Below, piece by piece: positions 35,097 to 43,377 of a stretch of 64,000 nt of DNA. The notes beneath the pieces are model-generated. The model saw only the letters and a list, made by a program, of their open reading frames with translations. It did not search any database and was not told where the DNA came from. Made by a program: the position numbers and the translations under genes. This DNA comes from Pirellulaceae bacterium. Its GTDB lineage: Bacteria; Planctomycetota; Planctomycetia; Pirellulales; Pirellulaceae. The stretch covers positions 1 through 64,000 of the forward strand of contig JAHDXO010000021.1 of NCBI GenBank assembly GCA_023382975.1, in the 5' to 3' direction. The number at the start of each line of letters is the position of its first letter. The first letter of the stretch is position 1.

Positions 35097-35655
35097 GGCA
35101 GAATTTCCTTCGTACGGTAGGAAAACGTTTCAATCGTTGCTTGAAGCCAACCTACTCTAGCAGAGTCAATCGCGGCTGCAATGGTTGAAGTTTCGCGATG
35201 TCCACCAGTGTCGCAGCGGACGAATGTCTTCCTGCCGCACGGTCGTCCCACGCACCGCATTCGCGGATCGCAAGGCGAGACCTGCAATGTCCGAATTCTC
35301 ACGAATCATGCTTTGCCGCCGTGAATTTAATCACAACGGGTGGTTCTTGCAAGCAAACCGGGCAATTCTGCCTAGTTGTCGTGCAAACTCGTCCCGAAAC
35401 AGCAGTTCACAACCACCTCTTATCCAATCGGTAAATCGTTTAATACCAGAACCTTACAACTTTTTCTTAACCGTAGAACCCGAGTGGCCCGCCGCTTGCT
35501 TTCGTAAGTGGCCACATGCCGCCGGGGTGATTTTACAGACCTGCCCGGCATCAGCAGACCGCCTTTAGCTGAATACGAGCGCTGCCGGGCAGTGCTTTGG
35601 TAAGAAAATCCTTCTGGTTGTTTCTGGTTCCCTAGTTTGAGAGGAGATTAGTTTA
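35097..35655. other. Long glnA leader region
   Basis: No gene seen in 559 bp. The DNA is AT-richer than average around 35430-35480. A strong inverted repeat, CTGCCCGGCA (35541-35550) with TGCCGGGCAG (35583-35592), encloses a nested CAGC/GCTG pair, about 65 bp before the glnA start. No promoter stands out clearly. Confidence 0.5.
35541..35592 (+). promoter_or_regulatory. Structured element in the glnA leader
   Basis: Perfect 10-bp arms with an inner 4-bp stem (CAGC/GCTG). No T-run follows, so it is not an ordinary terminator. It could be an RNA control element or a protein-binding site; I do not recognise a known riboswitch. Confidence 0.4.
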
Positions 35656-37068
35656 GTGACTCCGCGAGAAGTATTGGCTCTATGTCGGGAAAAGGACGTC
35701 AAGGCGGTGGATCTGCGGTTCATGGACTTTCCGGGACTGTGGCAGCACTTCACGATTCCGGTCAGCAAGCTGGACGAAGACACGTTCGAGGACGGTCTGG
35801 GCTTCGACGGTTCGAGCATCCGCGGCTGGCAGGCGATCAACGAGAGCGACATGCTGGTCGTTCCGCAGCCCGAGACGGCGTGGATCGATCCTTTCACCGA
35901 GCTGACCACGCTGGCGATGATCTGCAACATTCAAGACCCGATCACTCGGGAAGACTACTCGCGCGACCCGCGCAACGTGGCGCGCAAAGCAGTCAATTAT
36001 CTGAAGAGCACTGGGATCGCCGACAAGGTCTTCATCGGGCCCGAGGCCGAGTTCTTCGTCTTCGACGACATTCGCTTTGATCAGAAGCAGCACCAGGGCT
36101 TCTACTACATCGACAGCATCGAGGGCGAGTGGAACCGCGGCCGGGACGAAAAGCCGAATTTGGGATACAAGCTGCGTTACAAGGAAGGCTATTTCCCGGT
36201 TCCGCCGGCGGACCAGTTGATGAACCTCCGCAACGAAATGATGCAGACGATGATCGACTGCGGCCTGGACGTCGAGGCGCAGCATCACGAAGTGGCGACG
36301 GCCGGACAGTCGGAAATCGACCTTCGGTTCCAGGAGTTGGTGCGCATGGCGGATCAACTGCTGATGTTCAAGTACATCATCAAGAACGTCGCCAAGAAAC
36401 ACAACAAGACCGTCACGTTCATGCCCAAGCCCCTGTTCGGCGACAACGGTAGCGGGATGCACACCCACATCTCGTTGTGGAAGGGCAGCGAGCCACTCTT
36501 CGCGGGCAGCGGCTACGCGGGCCTGAGCGAGATGGCGATGCATGCACTCGGCGGTATCCTGAAGCATGCTCCGGCGATCTTGGGATTTAGCAATCCGACC
36601 ACCAACAGCTACAAGCGGCTGGTGCCCGGCTACGAAGCGCCGGTGAATCTGGCCTACTCGCAGCGCAATCGCTCGGCTGCTTGCCGTATTCCGATGTACA
36701 GCCCGAGTCCCAAGGCGAAGCGGATCGAGTTCCGCTGCCCCGATCCGAGCTGCAACCCGTACTTGGCTTTCTCGGCGCTGTTGATGGCGGTGATCGACGG
36801 CATCCAGAACAAGATCAATCCGGGCGAGCCGCTGGACAAGGACATCTACGATCTGCCTCCGGAAGAACTGGCCTTGGTTCCCAAGACGCCCGGTTCGCTG
36901 GACGAGGCCCTGGACGCCCTGGAGAAGGATCACGAGTTCCTGTTGCGCGGCGACGTGTTCACGTCTGACGTCATTGAAACGTGGATCAAGTACAAGCGGG
37001 TCAACGAGGTGGACGCCATGCGTCTGCGTCCGCATCCCTACGAATTCTGCTTGTACTACGACATCTAG
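35656..37068 (+). CDS. glnA: Glutamine synthetase type I
   Basis: Condenses glutamate and ammonia with ATP to glutamine. The 470-aa dodecameric-type enzyme begins with GTG (AGGAG about ten bases upstream). It carries the beta-grasp DGSSIRGW, the metal-binding IGPEAEFFVFD, NGSGMHTHISLW, the ATP site KRLVPGYEAPVNLAYSQRNRS and a conserved adenylylation loop DIYDLPPEE with Tyr398, equivalent to Tyr397 of E. coli. Length and features indicate the GSI-beta subtype regulated by adenylylation. It is monocistronic, followed by a good terminator. P-II lies about 4 kb upstream. Confidence 0.97.
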   Translation: MTPREVLALCREKDVKAVDLRFMDFPGLWQHFTIPVSKLDEDTFEDGLGFDGSSIRGWQAINESDMLVVPQPETAWIDPFTELTTLAMICNIQDPITREDYSRDPRNVARKAVNYLKSTGIADKVFIGPEAEFFVFDDIRFDQKQHQGFYYIDSIEGEWNRGRDEKPNLGYKLRYKEGYFPVPPADQLMNLRNEMMQTMIDCGLDVEAQHHEVATAGQSEIDLRFQELVRMADQLLMFKYIIKNVAKKHNKTVTFMPKPLFGDNGSGMHTHISLWKGSEPLFAGSGYAGLSEMAMHALGGILKHAPAILGFSNPTTNSYKRLVPGYEAPVNLAYSQRNRSAACRIPMYSPSPKAKRIEFRCPDPSCNPYLAFSALLMAVIDGIQNKINPGEPLDKDIYDLPPEELALVPKTPGSLDEALDALEKDHEFLLRGDVFTSDVIETWIKYKRVNEVDAMRLRPHPYEFCLYYDI

Positions 37069-37100
37069 TCTTCGCCTCGCGAAGTGATTCGTCCGTCTTG

Positions 37101-37136
37101 ACCGGACGGGGAGAACCATCCCTCGTCCGGTTTTTT
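37101..37136 (+). terminator. Rho-independent terminator of glnA
   Basis: ACCGGACG(GGGA) pairs with TCCCTCGTCCGGT around a short loop and is followed by TTTTTTG, 32 bp after the glnA stop codon. Confidence 0.9.
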
Positions 37137-37218
37137 GTTGCGCCGGCGATGGCTCCCCGGCTACGAACCTGCCCGCACGCACGCTATACTACGGGTACTT
37201 CACGAGGAGTTTCCGGCT

Positions 37219-37995
37219 ATGCAGATCGGTCTGTTCATTCCCTGTTACATCGATCACTTGTTTCCCGATGTCGGATTGGCGACTGTCGAAGTTCTGGAAA
37301 GCCACGGGGTGGAGGTCGATTTCCCGACCCGCCAGACGTGTTGCGGCCAGCCGATGGCCAACACGGGCTGTATCGAGGACACTCGCCCTTTCGCAGAGCG
37401 TTTCCTGGAGATCTTCCGCGATTACGAGTACGTCGTCTGTCCCTCGGGCAGTTGCGTATCGATGGTTCGGCACCACTATGACGCATATTTGGCCGGGCGT
37501 CCGGGCTTCGAAGAACTGAAACGCAAGACAATGGAATTGTGCGAATTCCTGATCGATGTGCTGGGAATCGAGCGGATCGCGGGGAGTTTCCCGCACCGCG
37601 TCGGGCTTCACAACAGTTGTCACGGCCACCGCGAATTGCGGTTGGGGGCGTCCAGCGAACTGGTCATTCGTCCCTTCAACAAGGTCCGCAAGCTGCTGGC
37701 TTCGATCGACGGAATTCAATTGACTGAACTGAGCCGTCCCGACGAGTGCTGTGGTTTCGGCGGCACGTTTGCGGTCAACGAAGAAGCGGTCTCGACGATG
37801 ATGGGCATGGACCGGCTGCGCGACCACGAACAGGCGGGTTCCGAGGTCATCACGGCGGCCGACATGTCCTGCCTGATGCATCTGGACGGATTGATCCGCC
37901 GCAACGGCAAGCCGCTGCGGGTGATGCATGTGGCCCAGATCTTTGCCGGACGGTCCCTCCCCGGCTCTTCCCAAGCCAAGGGTTTAAGGAAATGA
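37219..37995 (+). CDS. lutA: L-lactate utilisation protein LutA (CCG-domain Fe-S protein)
   Basis: Part of the LutABC complex that oxidises L-lactate to pyruvate. The 258-aa protein has the two cysteine-rich CCG domains expected: TCCGQPMANTG (about residue 43) and ECCGFGGTFAV (about residue 175), with further conserved cysteines in CPSGSC and the HNSCHGHRELR segment. The start is set by GAGGAGTTTCC. It overlaps lutB by the ATGA tetranucleotide, so the three genes are translationally coupled. No GntR/LutR regulator is adjacent. Confidence 0.94.
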   Translation: MQIGLFIPCYIDHLFPDVGLATVEVLESHGVEVDFPTRQTCCGQPMANTGCIEDTRPFAERFLEIFRDYEYVVCPSGSCVSMVRHHYDAYLAGRPGFEELKRKTMELCEFLIDVLGIERIAGSFPHRVGLHNSCHGHRELRLGASSELVIRPFNKVRKLLASIDGIQLTELSRPDECCGFGGTFAVNEEAVSTMMGMDRLRDHEQAGSEVITAADMSCLMHLDGLIRRNGKPLRVMHVAQIFAGRSLPGSSQAKGLRK

Positions 37996-39377
37996 GTGCG
38001 ACGAAAACCAACCATGCCAAGGAAGCAGCCAAGTTCACCGCCAACGAGCCCCGCGTTCATTGGCACGACGAGGCGCTGTGGTTCATCCGAGCCAAACGCG
38101 ATCGGGCGGCGCATTCCGTCGAAGAATGGGAACGGCTGCGCGAGACGGCGTCGCAAATCAAGCTGCATACGCTCGCCCAACTGCCCGAATACTTGGAACA
38201 GTTCGAGCAAAACGCGCGTCGGCTCGGTGCCCACGTGCATTGGGCGCGCGATGCCGCCGAACACAATGAGATCGTGCTGAAAATCCTGCAGGAACACGGG
38301 ATTCGGAGACTGGTCAAAAGCAAGTCGATGCTCACCGAAGAGTGCCACCTGAACCCCTTCCTCCAACACCACGGCATCGAAGTGATCGATACCGATCTGG
38401 GCGAGAGGATCGTGCAATTGCGCGAGGAGCCGCCCAGCCACATCGTGCTGCCGGCAATTCACATCAAGAAAGAGGAAGTCGGAGAGCTGTTTCACGAGCA
38501 CTTGGGAACCGAGCAGGGCGCGACGGATCCCAAGTATTTGGCCGAGGCGGCGCGCGGTCACCTGCGCGAGAAGTTCATGCAAGCCGAAGCCGGGCTCTCG
38601 GGCGTCAATTTCGCCGTGGCCGAGACGGGCGGTCTGGTGGTTTGCACCAACGAAGGCAATGCGGACCTGGGGACGTCGCTGCCAAGACTGCACATCGCTT
38701 GCATGGGCATCGAGAAACTGATTCCGCGTTCGGCCGATCTGGGCGTGTTCCTGCGGCTGTTGGCCCGCTCGGCTACCGGTCAACCGATCACCGCCTACAC
38801 TTCGCATTTCCACGGACCGATGCCCGGCGGTGAGCTGCACATCGTGCTGGTGGACAACGGCCGCAGCCGCATCCGGGCTGATCGGCAGTTCTGGGAGTCG
38901 TTGAAGTGCATCCGCTGCGGCGCCTGCATGAACACCTGCCCCGTGTACCGGCGCAGCGGCGGCTTCAGCTACGACAATACCATCCCGGGGCCCATCGGTT
39001 CCGTGCTGGGACCGTTGCGGGACGCGAAGAAGCACTATTCGCTGCCCTACGCCTGCAGCCTGTGCGGTTCCTGCACCGACGTCTGCCCTGTCAAAATCCC
39101 CCTGCACCACCAACTGCTGACTTGGCGCGGGGAAATCGTGCGACGAGGCCTGCTGCCGTGGCGGAAGTGGCTGGAGATGAAGGCCGTCAGCATCGTGCTG
39201 AAGCACCTGTGGATCTACAAGCTGACGGGCAGACTGGCGCGCTGGACCGTTCCGTGGCTGCCCCGGTGGATGGTCTACAACCGGTTGAACGACTGGGGCA
39301 AGCACCGCGAGTTACCTGAATTTCCCAAGAAGAGTTTTCGCGAATTGTATCGGAACAAAAATGGCCGAAACCAGTAA
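37992..39377 (+). CDS. lutB: L-lactate utilisation iron-sulfur protein LutB
   Basis: The 461-aa iron-sulfur subunit. An N-terminal LUD domain includes AETGGLVVCTNEGNADL (near residue 215) and is followed by two [4Fe-4S] motifs, CIRCGACMNTCPVY (about residue 307) and CSLCGSCTDVCPV (about residue 355). The C-terminus is helical and basic. The start overlaps the lutA stop (ATGA), and the end overlaps lutC by 17 bp. Together they form a compact lactate-oxidising operon, probably membrane-associated and passing electrons to the quinone pool. Confidence 0.95.
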   Translation: MSATKTNHAKEAAKFTANEPRVHWHDEALWFIRAKRDRAAHSVEEWERLRETASQIKLHTLAQLPEYLEQFEQNARRLGAHVHWARDAAEHNEIVLKILQEHGIRRLVKSKSMLTEECHLNPFLQHHGIEVIDTDLGERIVQLREEPPSHIVLPAIHIKKEEVGELFHEHLGTEQGATDPKYLAEAARGHLREKFMQAEAGLSGVNFAVAETGGLVVCTNEGNADLGTSLPRLHIACMGIEKLIPRSADLGVFLRLLARSATGQPITAYTSHFHGPMPGGELHIVLVDNGRSRIRADRQFWESLKCIRCGACMNTCPVYRRSGGFSYDNTIPGPIGSVLGPLRDAKKHYSLPYACSLCGSCTDVCPVKIPLHHQLLTWRGEIVRRGLLPWRKWLEMKAVSIVLKHLWIYKLTGRLARWTVPWLPRWMVYNRLNDWGKHRELPEFPKKSFRELYRNKNGRNQ

Positions 39378-39957
39378 GGAAACCATTCTCAGCGCGCTGC
39401 GCGGAACAAAGCTCGAAGCCGTCGCCCTGCCGGACCTGAATCAGTCGTGGGTGCGGTTCGACGATCCCGGCAAGCAGTTCGCCGAAGTCCTGCAAGCGGT
39501 TGGGGGGCGCTGCGTCCGCGTCGCCGGGTTGCAGGAAGTCAACGAAGAACTCGGCCGCCTGCCCGCTTTTCAGCAAGCGCGGATCATCGGTTCGTCCGTC
39601 GCCGGCATCGACCGCGTGAACTTCGACGTAACCGCGGCCGCCGACCCGCACGACGTTGAGAAATTGGACTTCTTCGTCGCCCCGGGAGAATTCGCCGTCG
39701 CGGAAAACGGCGCTGTCTGGGTCACCAGCGCCCAGGCTCCACATCGCGTGCTGTTCTTCATCGCCCAGCATCTGGCGCTGGTCGTGCCGGCCAGCCAGTT
39801 GCTCCACAATCTTCACGAAGCCTATCAACGGCTGCGCTTCGATCGCCCCGAGTTCGGCCTGTTCATCTCCGGCCCCTCAAAGACAGCGGACATCGAACAG
39901 TCGCTTGTCATTGGCGCCCACGGCGCCCGCTCGCTGACCGTCTTCCTCGTCGGCTGA
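39361..39957 (+). CDS. lutC: L-lactate utilisation protein LutC
   Basis: A 198-aa LUD-domain protein completing the lactate-oxidation operon. It contains the family segments GAVWVTSAQAPHR and LFISGPSKTADIEQSLVIGAHG, near the C-terminus, where the conserved GPSxTADIE motif lies. It starts with ATG inside the lutB 3' end. Length is close to Bacillus LutC but without iron-sulfur motifs, as expected for this subunit. Confidence 0.94.
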   Translation: MAETSKETILSALRGTKLEAVALPDLNQSWVRFDDPGKQFAEVLQAVGGRCVRVAGLQEVNEELGRLPAFQQARIIGSSVAGIDRVNFDVTAAADPHDVEKLDFFVAPGEFAVAENGAVWVTSAQAPHRVLFFIAQHLALVVPASQLLHNLHEAYQRLRFDRPEFGLFISGPSKTADIEQSLVIGAHGARSLTVFLVG

Positions 39958-40042
39958 CTCGGCGCTGCGGTTGTTCCCCGTTTCAGCGATCATCCGCTAC
40001 AATAACTGGAGTCCGACTCACGCCGAACACGAAGGGAGAACC

Positions 40043-40810
40043 ATGCCATCGCCTTTTCCCGGAATGAACCCGTACTTGGAACAGGAAGACGCTTGGCGGG
40101 ATTTTCACGAGGCATTTCTGCCGGCTGCCCGAGAGGCCCTCAGCCCACAAGTCAGTCCGTCGTATCTCGTGAAGCTCGAACAGAACTTGTATATCCACGA
40201 GCGGGCTGCCGACGAACGTCATTTGCTGGGCTACGGCGATGTCACGTTAAGTCAAACGCGTAGAACCGATCCGCCAAGTACAACTGGGGCCGTTCTGACC
40301 TCGCCCAGGCGAATCTTGCTGCCCCGTGTCGATGTCGAGAGCGAATCGTATATCGAGATCCGCGACGCCAAGACGCGGCGTCTGGTAACGGTGATCGAAT
40401 TGCTCAGTCCGACGAACAAGCGACCTGGAGACGACCGTCAGCGATACTTGACCAAACGCACTGAACTGTTACGCAGTGACGCTCATTTTGTCGAACTCGA
40501 CCTGCTGCGCGGCTGGCCGCGGATGCCCTTCGACGAACCGCCAACGGGAGACTACTGCGTGCTGGTCAGCCGTGTCGAGGACCGGCCTCGCGCCGAGTTC
40601 TGGCCGATCGGTCTGCGCGACCGGTTGCCAGAAATCCCAATTCCGCTGCAATCACCCCACCCTGACGCTCGGCTCGACTTGCAGGCCGTGCTGCACCGCG
40701 TCTACGATGCAGCCTACTACCGCGACTACATCTACGACGGCACACCCTGGCCGTCGTTGTCGAACGAAGACGCCGACTGGGCGCAACGTTTGGCGGCGAC
40801 CGGATCGTAG
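40043..40810 (+). CDS. DUF4058 family protein
   Basis: A 255-aa cytoplasmic protein with the hallmark N-terminus MPSPFPGMNPYLEQ, then DFHEAFLPA, the VTVIELLSPTNKRPG segment and the LVDLDLLRGW-like FVELDLLRGW motif. This family is common in Cyanobacteria and Planctomycetota; the E..LSP.NK and ELDLL pattern recalls the PD-(D/E)XK nuclease fold, but no function is known. GAAGGGAGAACC before the ATG fixes the start. It stands alone, converging with a lipoprotein gene 18 bp away. Confidence 0.88.
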   Translation: MPSPFPGMNPYLEQEDAWRDFHEAFLPAAREALSPQVSPSYLVKLEQNLYIHERAADERHLLGYGDVTLSQTRRTDPPSTTGAVLTSPRRILLPRVDVESESYIEIRDAKTRRLVTVIELLSPTNKRPGDDRQRYLTKRTELLRSDAHFVELDLLRGWPRMPFDEPPTGDYCVLVSRVEDRPRAEFWPIGLRDRLPEIPIPLQSPHPDARLDLQAVLHRVYDAAYYRDYIYDGTPWPSLSNEDADWAQRLAATGS

Positions 40811-40828
40811 CGTTTCGTCCGACTCCGA

Positions 40829-40990
40829 CTAATGAACCTGCTGCGATTCCAACCGGTCAATCTCGGCGTCCCGCTGTTCGATCTCTCGACGCACGTCGTC
40901 GGTCAACGCCGCCGGGACGGGCGGCTTCGAACCGCACCCGGCAGCCAGGCCAAGAACCAAGAACGTTGCAAACAGCACAACTCGCTTCAT
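40829..40990 (-). CDS. Very small lipoprotein next to DUF1559
   Basis: A 53-aa protein: MKRVVLFATFLVLGLAAGC is a clean signal with lipobox LAAGC, and the ~34-residue mature part is acidic/basic and helical (DVRREIEQRDAEIDRLE). AGGAG lies 8 bases upstream of the ATG. It begins 26 bp after the stop of the DUF1559 gene and is probably cotranscribed, paralleling the pair at 32306-33734. Function unknown. Confidence 0.72.
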   Translation of the reverse strand: MKRVVLFATFLVLGLAAGCGSKPPVPAALTDDVRREIEQRDAEIDRLESQQVH

Positions 40991-41016
40991 GACAATGACT
41001 CCTATTCTTGACTTTT

Positions 41017-41985
41017 TCAGTCCAGGGTGACCGCCTCGCCGTCGTCCACCAGAGTAACGCGGCGGAATACGCTGCGGTCGATGCTGAACGCAAACATGCG
41101 AACGGCTCCGTCTGCCATCACTCCGTTGACGCCGGCGGAATGGGACGAACCGAAGAACGGATGCCACTGCCCCCAGTTGCCCGGCATTCCGGGGACCACC
41201 GCCCAGGCGGACGGGAACGGAGCATCCAAGTCGGGAATGGGCGGGATGCCCTGACCGTTGACATGCGCTCCGAATCGAACCACGTCCTCGTCCCAGCCGG
41301 CGTTGGTCCAACGTTCGTTGTCGCCCCCCTCTGAACCGAAGGCTTTGGGATGCAGGGCCTTCTCGGCCACCATCAGCGTGGACGACGAACCATCCAGGAT
41401 GCGCTCGATTCTAACCGGTTGGGTGCCCGTCAGCCGAACCACCCCCCGCTCGCCCCGGTTCCCCGCATCGCGGAATCCCCCGGACCCCAGACGCTCGCCA
41501 GCGTTGCCTGCATAGTCGCAGCGATAGAAGTTGCTGTGCGGGACGGGACTTCGTCGCGACGGACAGTACAGGGTCTTTACGTACTCCCGCGCGGGAAGAT
41601 CTTCCGTGTTGTTGTACGCGGTGGAGCCAGGCGCCGGATCGGCAGCGATACTGCCTAGATCGTAGACTGCACTCTGTTCCATGAACGGCAGAATGTGATA
41701 GGCCCAGGACCAGCCGTACACCGTCTTGGCGCGACAGCAGAAATCCATCGCATCCGACTTGTGATGCCCGTCGCGAGCCCCGCCGGGCAAGTTGCCGTAC
41801 GTGTCCTGGAAATTATGGAACGCAAGCCCGATCTGCTTGAGATTGTTGCTGCATTCGGTGCGGCGAGCTGATTCGCGAGCCGACTGGATCGCCGGCAGAA
41901 GCAGGGCCACCAAGACGCCGATGATCGCGATGACCACCAACAATTCCACCAGAGTGAAACCAAAACGTTTGCGACGTGAATACAT
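41017..41985 (-). CDS. DUF1559 pseudopilin-like protein
   Basis: A 322-aa protein with leader MYSRRKRFG, then FTLVELLVVIAIIGVLVALLLP and SARESARRTECSNNLKQIG. The DUF1559 core continues to the C-terminal SAGVNGVMADGAVRMFAF, in which the usual H-x-G-G...DG motif is altered (S-A-G-V-N-G-V-M-A-D-G). AAAGGAG precedes the ATG. A good promoter sits about 80 bp upstream and a small lipoprotein gene follows. Envelope location is inferred; no function is known. Confidence 0.88.
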   Translation of the reverse strand: MYSRRKRFGFTLVELLVVIAIIGVLVALLLPAIQSARESARRTECSNNLKQIGLAFHNFQDTYGNLPGGARDGHHKSDAMDFCCRAKTVYGWSWAYHILPFMEQSAVYDLGSIAADPAPGSTAYNNTEDLPAREYVKTLYCPSRRSPVPHSNFYRCDYAGNAGERLGSGGFRDAGNRGERGVVRLTGTQPVRIERILDGSSSTLMVAEKALHPKAFGSEGGDNERWTNAGWDEDVVRFGAHVNGQGIPPIPDLDAPFPSAWAVVPGMPGNWGQWHPFFGSSHSAGVNGVMADGAVRMFAFSIDRSVFRRVTLVDDGEAVTLD

Positions 41986-42365
41986 CCTCTTTTTCTCCTT
42001 TGAGCAGTTGACGAACCGACCGCCAGTCGTGTTCGCATGCCAATCCTCATGCCACTTTTCCAGCGTTATAGGGTGGCGTTTTCGGGACGGCAATGAACAA
42101 CCGGGCCAAATGGCCGGAACTTCACCAAAGCTTCACGGAGCACGGTCTGGCACACCAAGAATTCCCCTCGATTTCGGGCTGGAAGAGGAAGATTCGGTCG
42201 GTGCGAGTGGCTCGGTCGGAGACCGGCCACAGCGCGTTCGGCGCGCGTGTTCATTGAACGGCATGCCGAAAGCGACTGCATGGCGTTAGCGCTACTTGGT
42301 CTCAGTCGCCGGCGCCTGCGGCTTGCTGTTAAACGAGTTGATTGCGGACGAGGGCCGCGTTGAAT
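41986..42365. other. Intergenic region upstream of the second DUF1559 gene
   Basis: No gene seen. It carries the leftward promoter at 42065-42093. A word CATTGAACGGCATGCCGAAAG (42253-42273) is similar to one at 43240-43259 upstream of the NHL gene. Confidence 0.5.
42065..42093 (-). promoter_or_regulatory. Sigma70-type promoter for the second DUF1559 gene
   Basis: On the minus strand TTGCCG (42088-42093) and TATAAC (42065-42070) are 17 bp apart, giving an ~75-nt leader to the start at 41985. Confidence 0.6.
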
Positions 42366-43208
42366 TCACTCCGTGCCGCGCCCTTCGATAAACGGCGAGA
42401 CTTTACCGGCGCTGTCGATCAGGAAGACTGCGCTGGCTCGCGGATCGGCAACCAACAAATCGTCGCCGCGCCAAGTCAGACCAACGGGATTGACGAGAGG
42501 ACTGCCTGCGACCCACTTCTGCGGCTTGGCTCCCTTGCGGATGGACCAGATCGCTTTGGCGTAGCCGTCCGACACGTAGATCGTGCCATCGGTCGCCGCA
42601 GCGACATCGTGCGGGAATTCGAACGGTCGCCCCGCGACAACCGTCGTCACTTGGCCCTCCGCAGTAACCCTCAGCACTTGGCCGTCTTTGCCATGCGAGA
42701 CGACCAACAGGTGCCCTTCCTGGTCCAGGCACACGCCGCGCGGCGCGGGAACGTCGGCCAGCGGCGCCGGCTCGCCGCCTTGGCCCGGCACCCGCCAGAT
42801 CCGCTGCAATTCGAGATCGGAAACCAGCAACTCGCCCGACTTGGTCACCGCGATGCCCATCGGGGTTCCGATCCGCCCGCCGGTCAAACCGGTCGGCTTC
42901 CGGTTTTTGTCAAAACGGTAGATCTCACGGGTGGACGTGTCACCGACGAGCAGCAAACCGGCATTGTCCAGCGTCAGGCAACGCACCGCGTTCAGCGGCG
43001 TGCGAAACGTTCTCGAACCGGCGAAGTATTGGACAAGCTGTTCCGTTTCGGACATCCAGATGCCGGGGAGATCGCGATCGGCGACAAAGACCGCTCTTTC
43101 TTCGTTTGCGGCAACGTCGACGGGATACCGCATCTGAGCGCTGGCCGGGAGAGAAGTGAAGAAGACGATGACCAACGAGACGAGACGAGCATGGTAGCGG
43201 TTCATCAT
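42366..43208 (-). CDS. Exported NHL/SMP-30-like beta-propeller protein
   Basis: A 280-aa protein with a signal peptide (about residues 1-23, SLPASAQ). The remainder is a six-bladed propeller with NHL-like blades: LLLVGDTSTREIYRF, GTPMGIAVTKSGELLVSDL, PRGVCLDQEGHLLVV, PHDVAAATDGTIYVSDGYA and NPVGLTWRGDDLLVADP. It could act in sugar or lactone binding, or simply as an interaction scaffold; catalytic residues of gluconolactonase are not clear. The start is one of two adjacent ATGs (43208/43205). A terminator separates it from the DUF1559 gene upstream. Confidence 0.78.
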   Translation of the reverse strand: MMNRYHARLVSLVIVFFTSLPASAQMRYPVDVAANEERAVFVADRDLPGIWMSETEQLVQYFAGSRTFRTPLNAVRCLTLDNAGLLLVGDTSTREIYRFDKNRKPTGLTGGRIGTPMGIAVTKSGELLVSDLELQRIWRVPGQGGEPAPLADVPAPRGVCLDQEGHLLVVSHGKDGQVLRVTAEGQVTTVVAGRPFEFPHDVAAATDGTIYVSDGYAKAIWSIRKGAKPQKWVAGSPLVNPVGLTWRGDDLLVADPRASAVFLIDSAGKVSPFIEGRGTE

Positions 43209-43308
43209 GGTAGCTTTCACCGAAACACATAGCTGAATTCGTTGAACGGCAAGCCGAAGATGACAGTGTACTCCGTGAATTCCGTCGCCTTCGGCTTGAC
43301 GGGGAAAA

Positions 43309-43344
43309 CAAAAAAATCCCGCCGAACGGGATGTTCGGCGGGAT
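43309..43344 (-). terminator. Rho-independent terminator of the third DUF1559 gene
   Basis: On the minus strand ATCCCGCCGAAC and GTTCGGCGGGAT pair perfectly (12 bp) around a 5-nt loop, followed by seven Ts. It lies 34 bp after the stop codon. Confidence 0.93.
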
Positions 43345-43377
43345 CGTGGTTACACAAACTCGAACGTCTTGCTGGAC

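Noticed and set aside
35338..35351. Possible sigma-54 site (GG...TTGCA) upstream of glnA
   Set aside because: The GG to GC spacing is nine, not ten bases, and the TGGCAC part is poor.
35680..37182. 500-codon frame opposite glnA
   Set aside because: Complete glnA motifs on the plus strand; the opposite frame has no recognisable domain.
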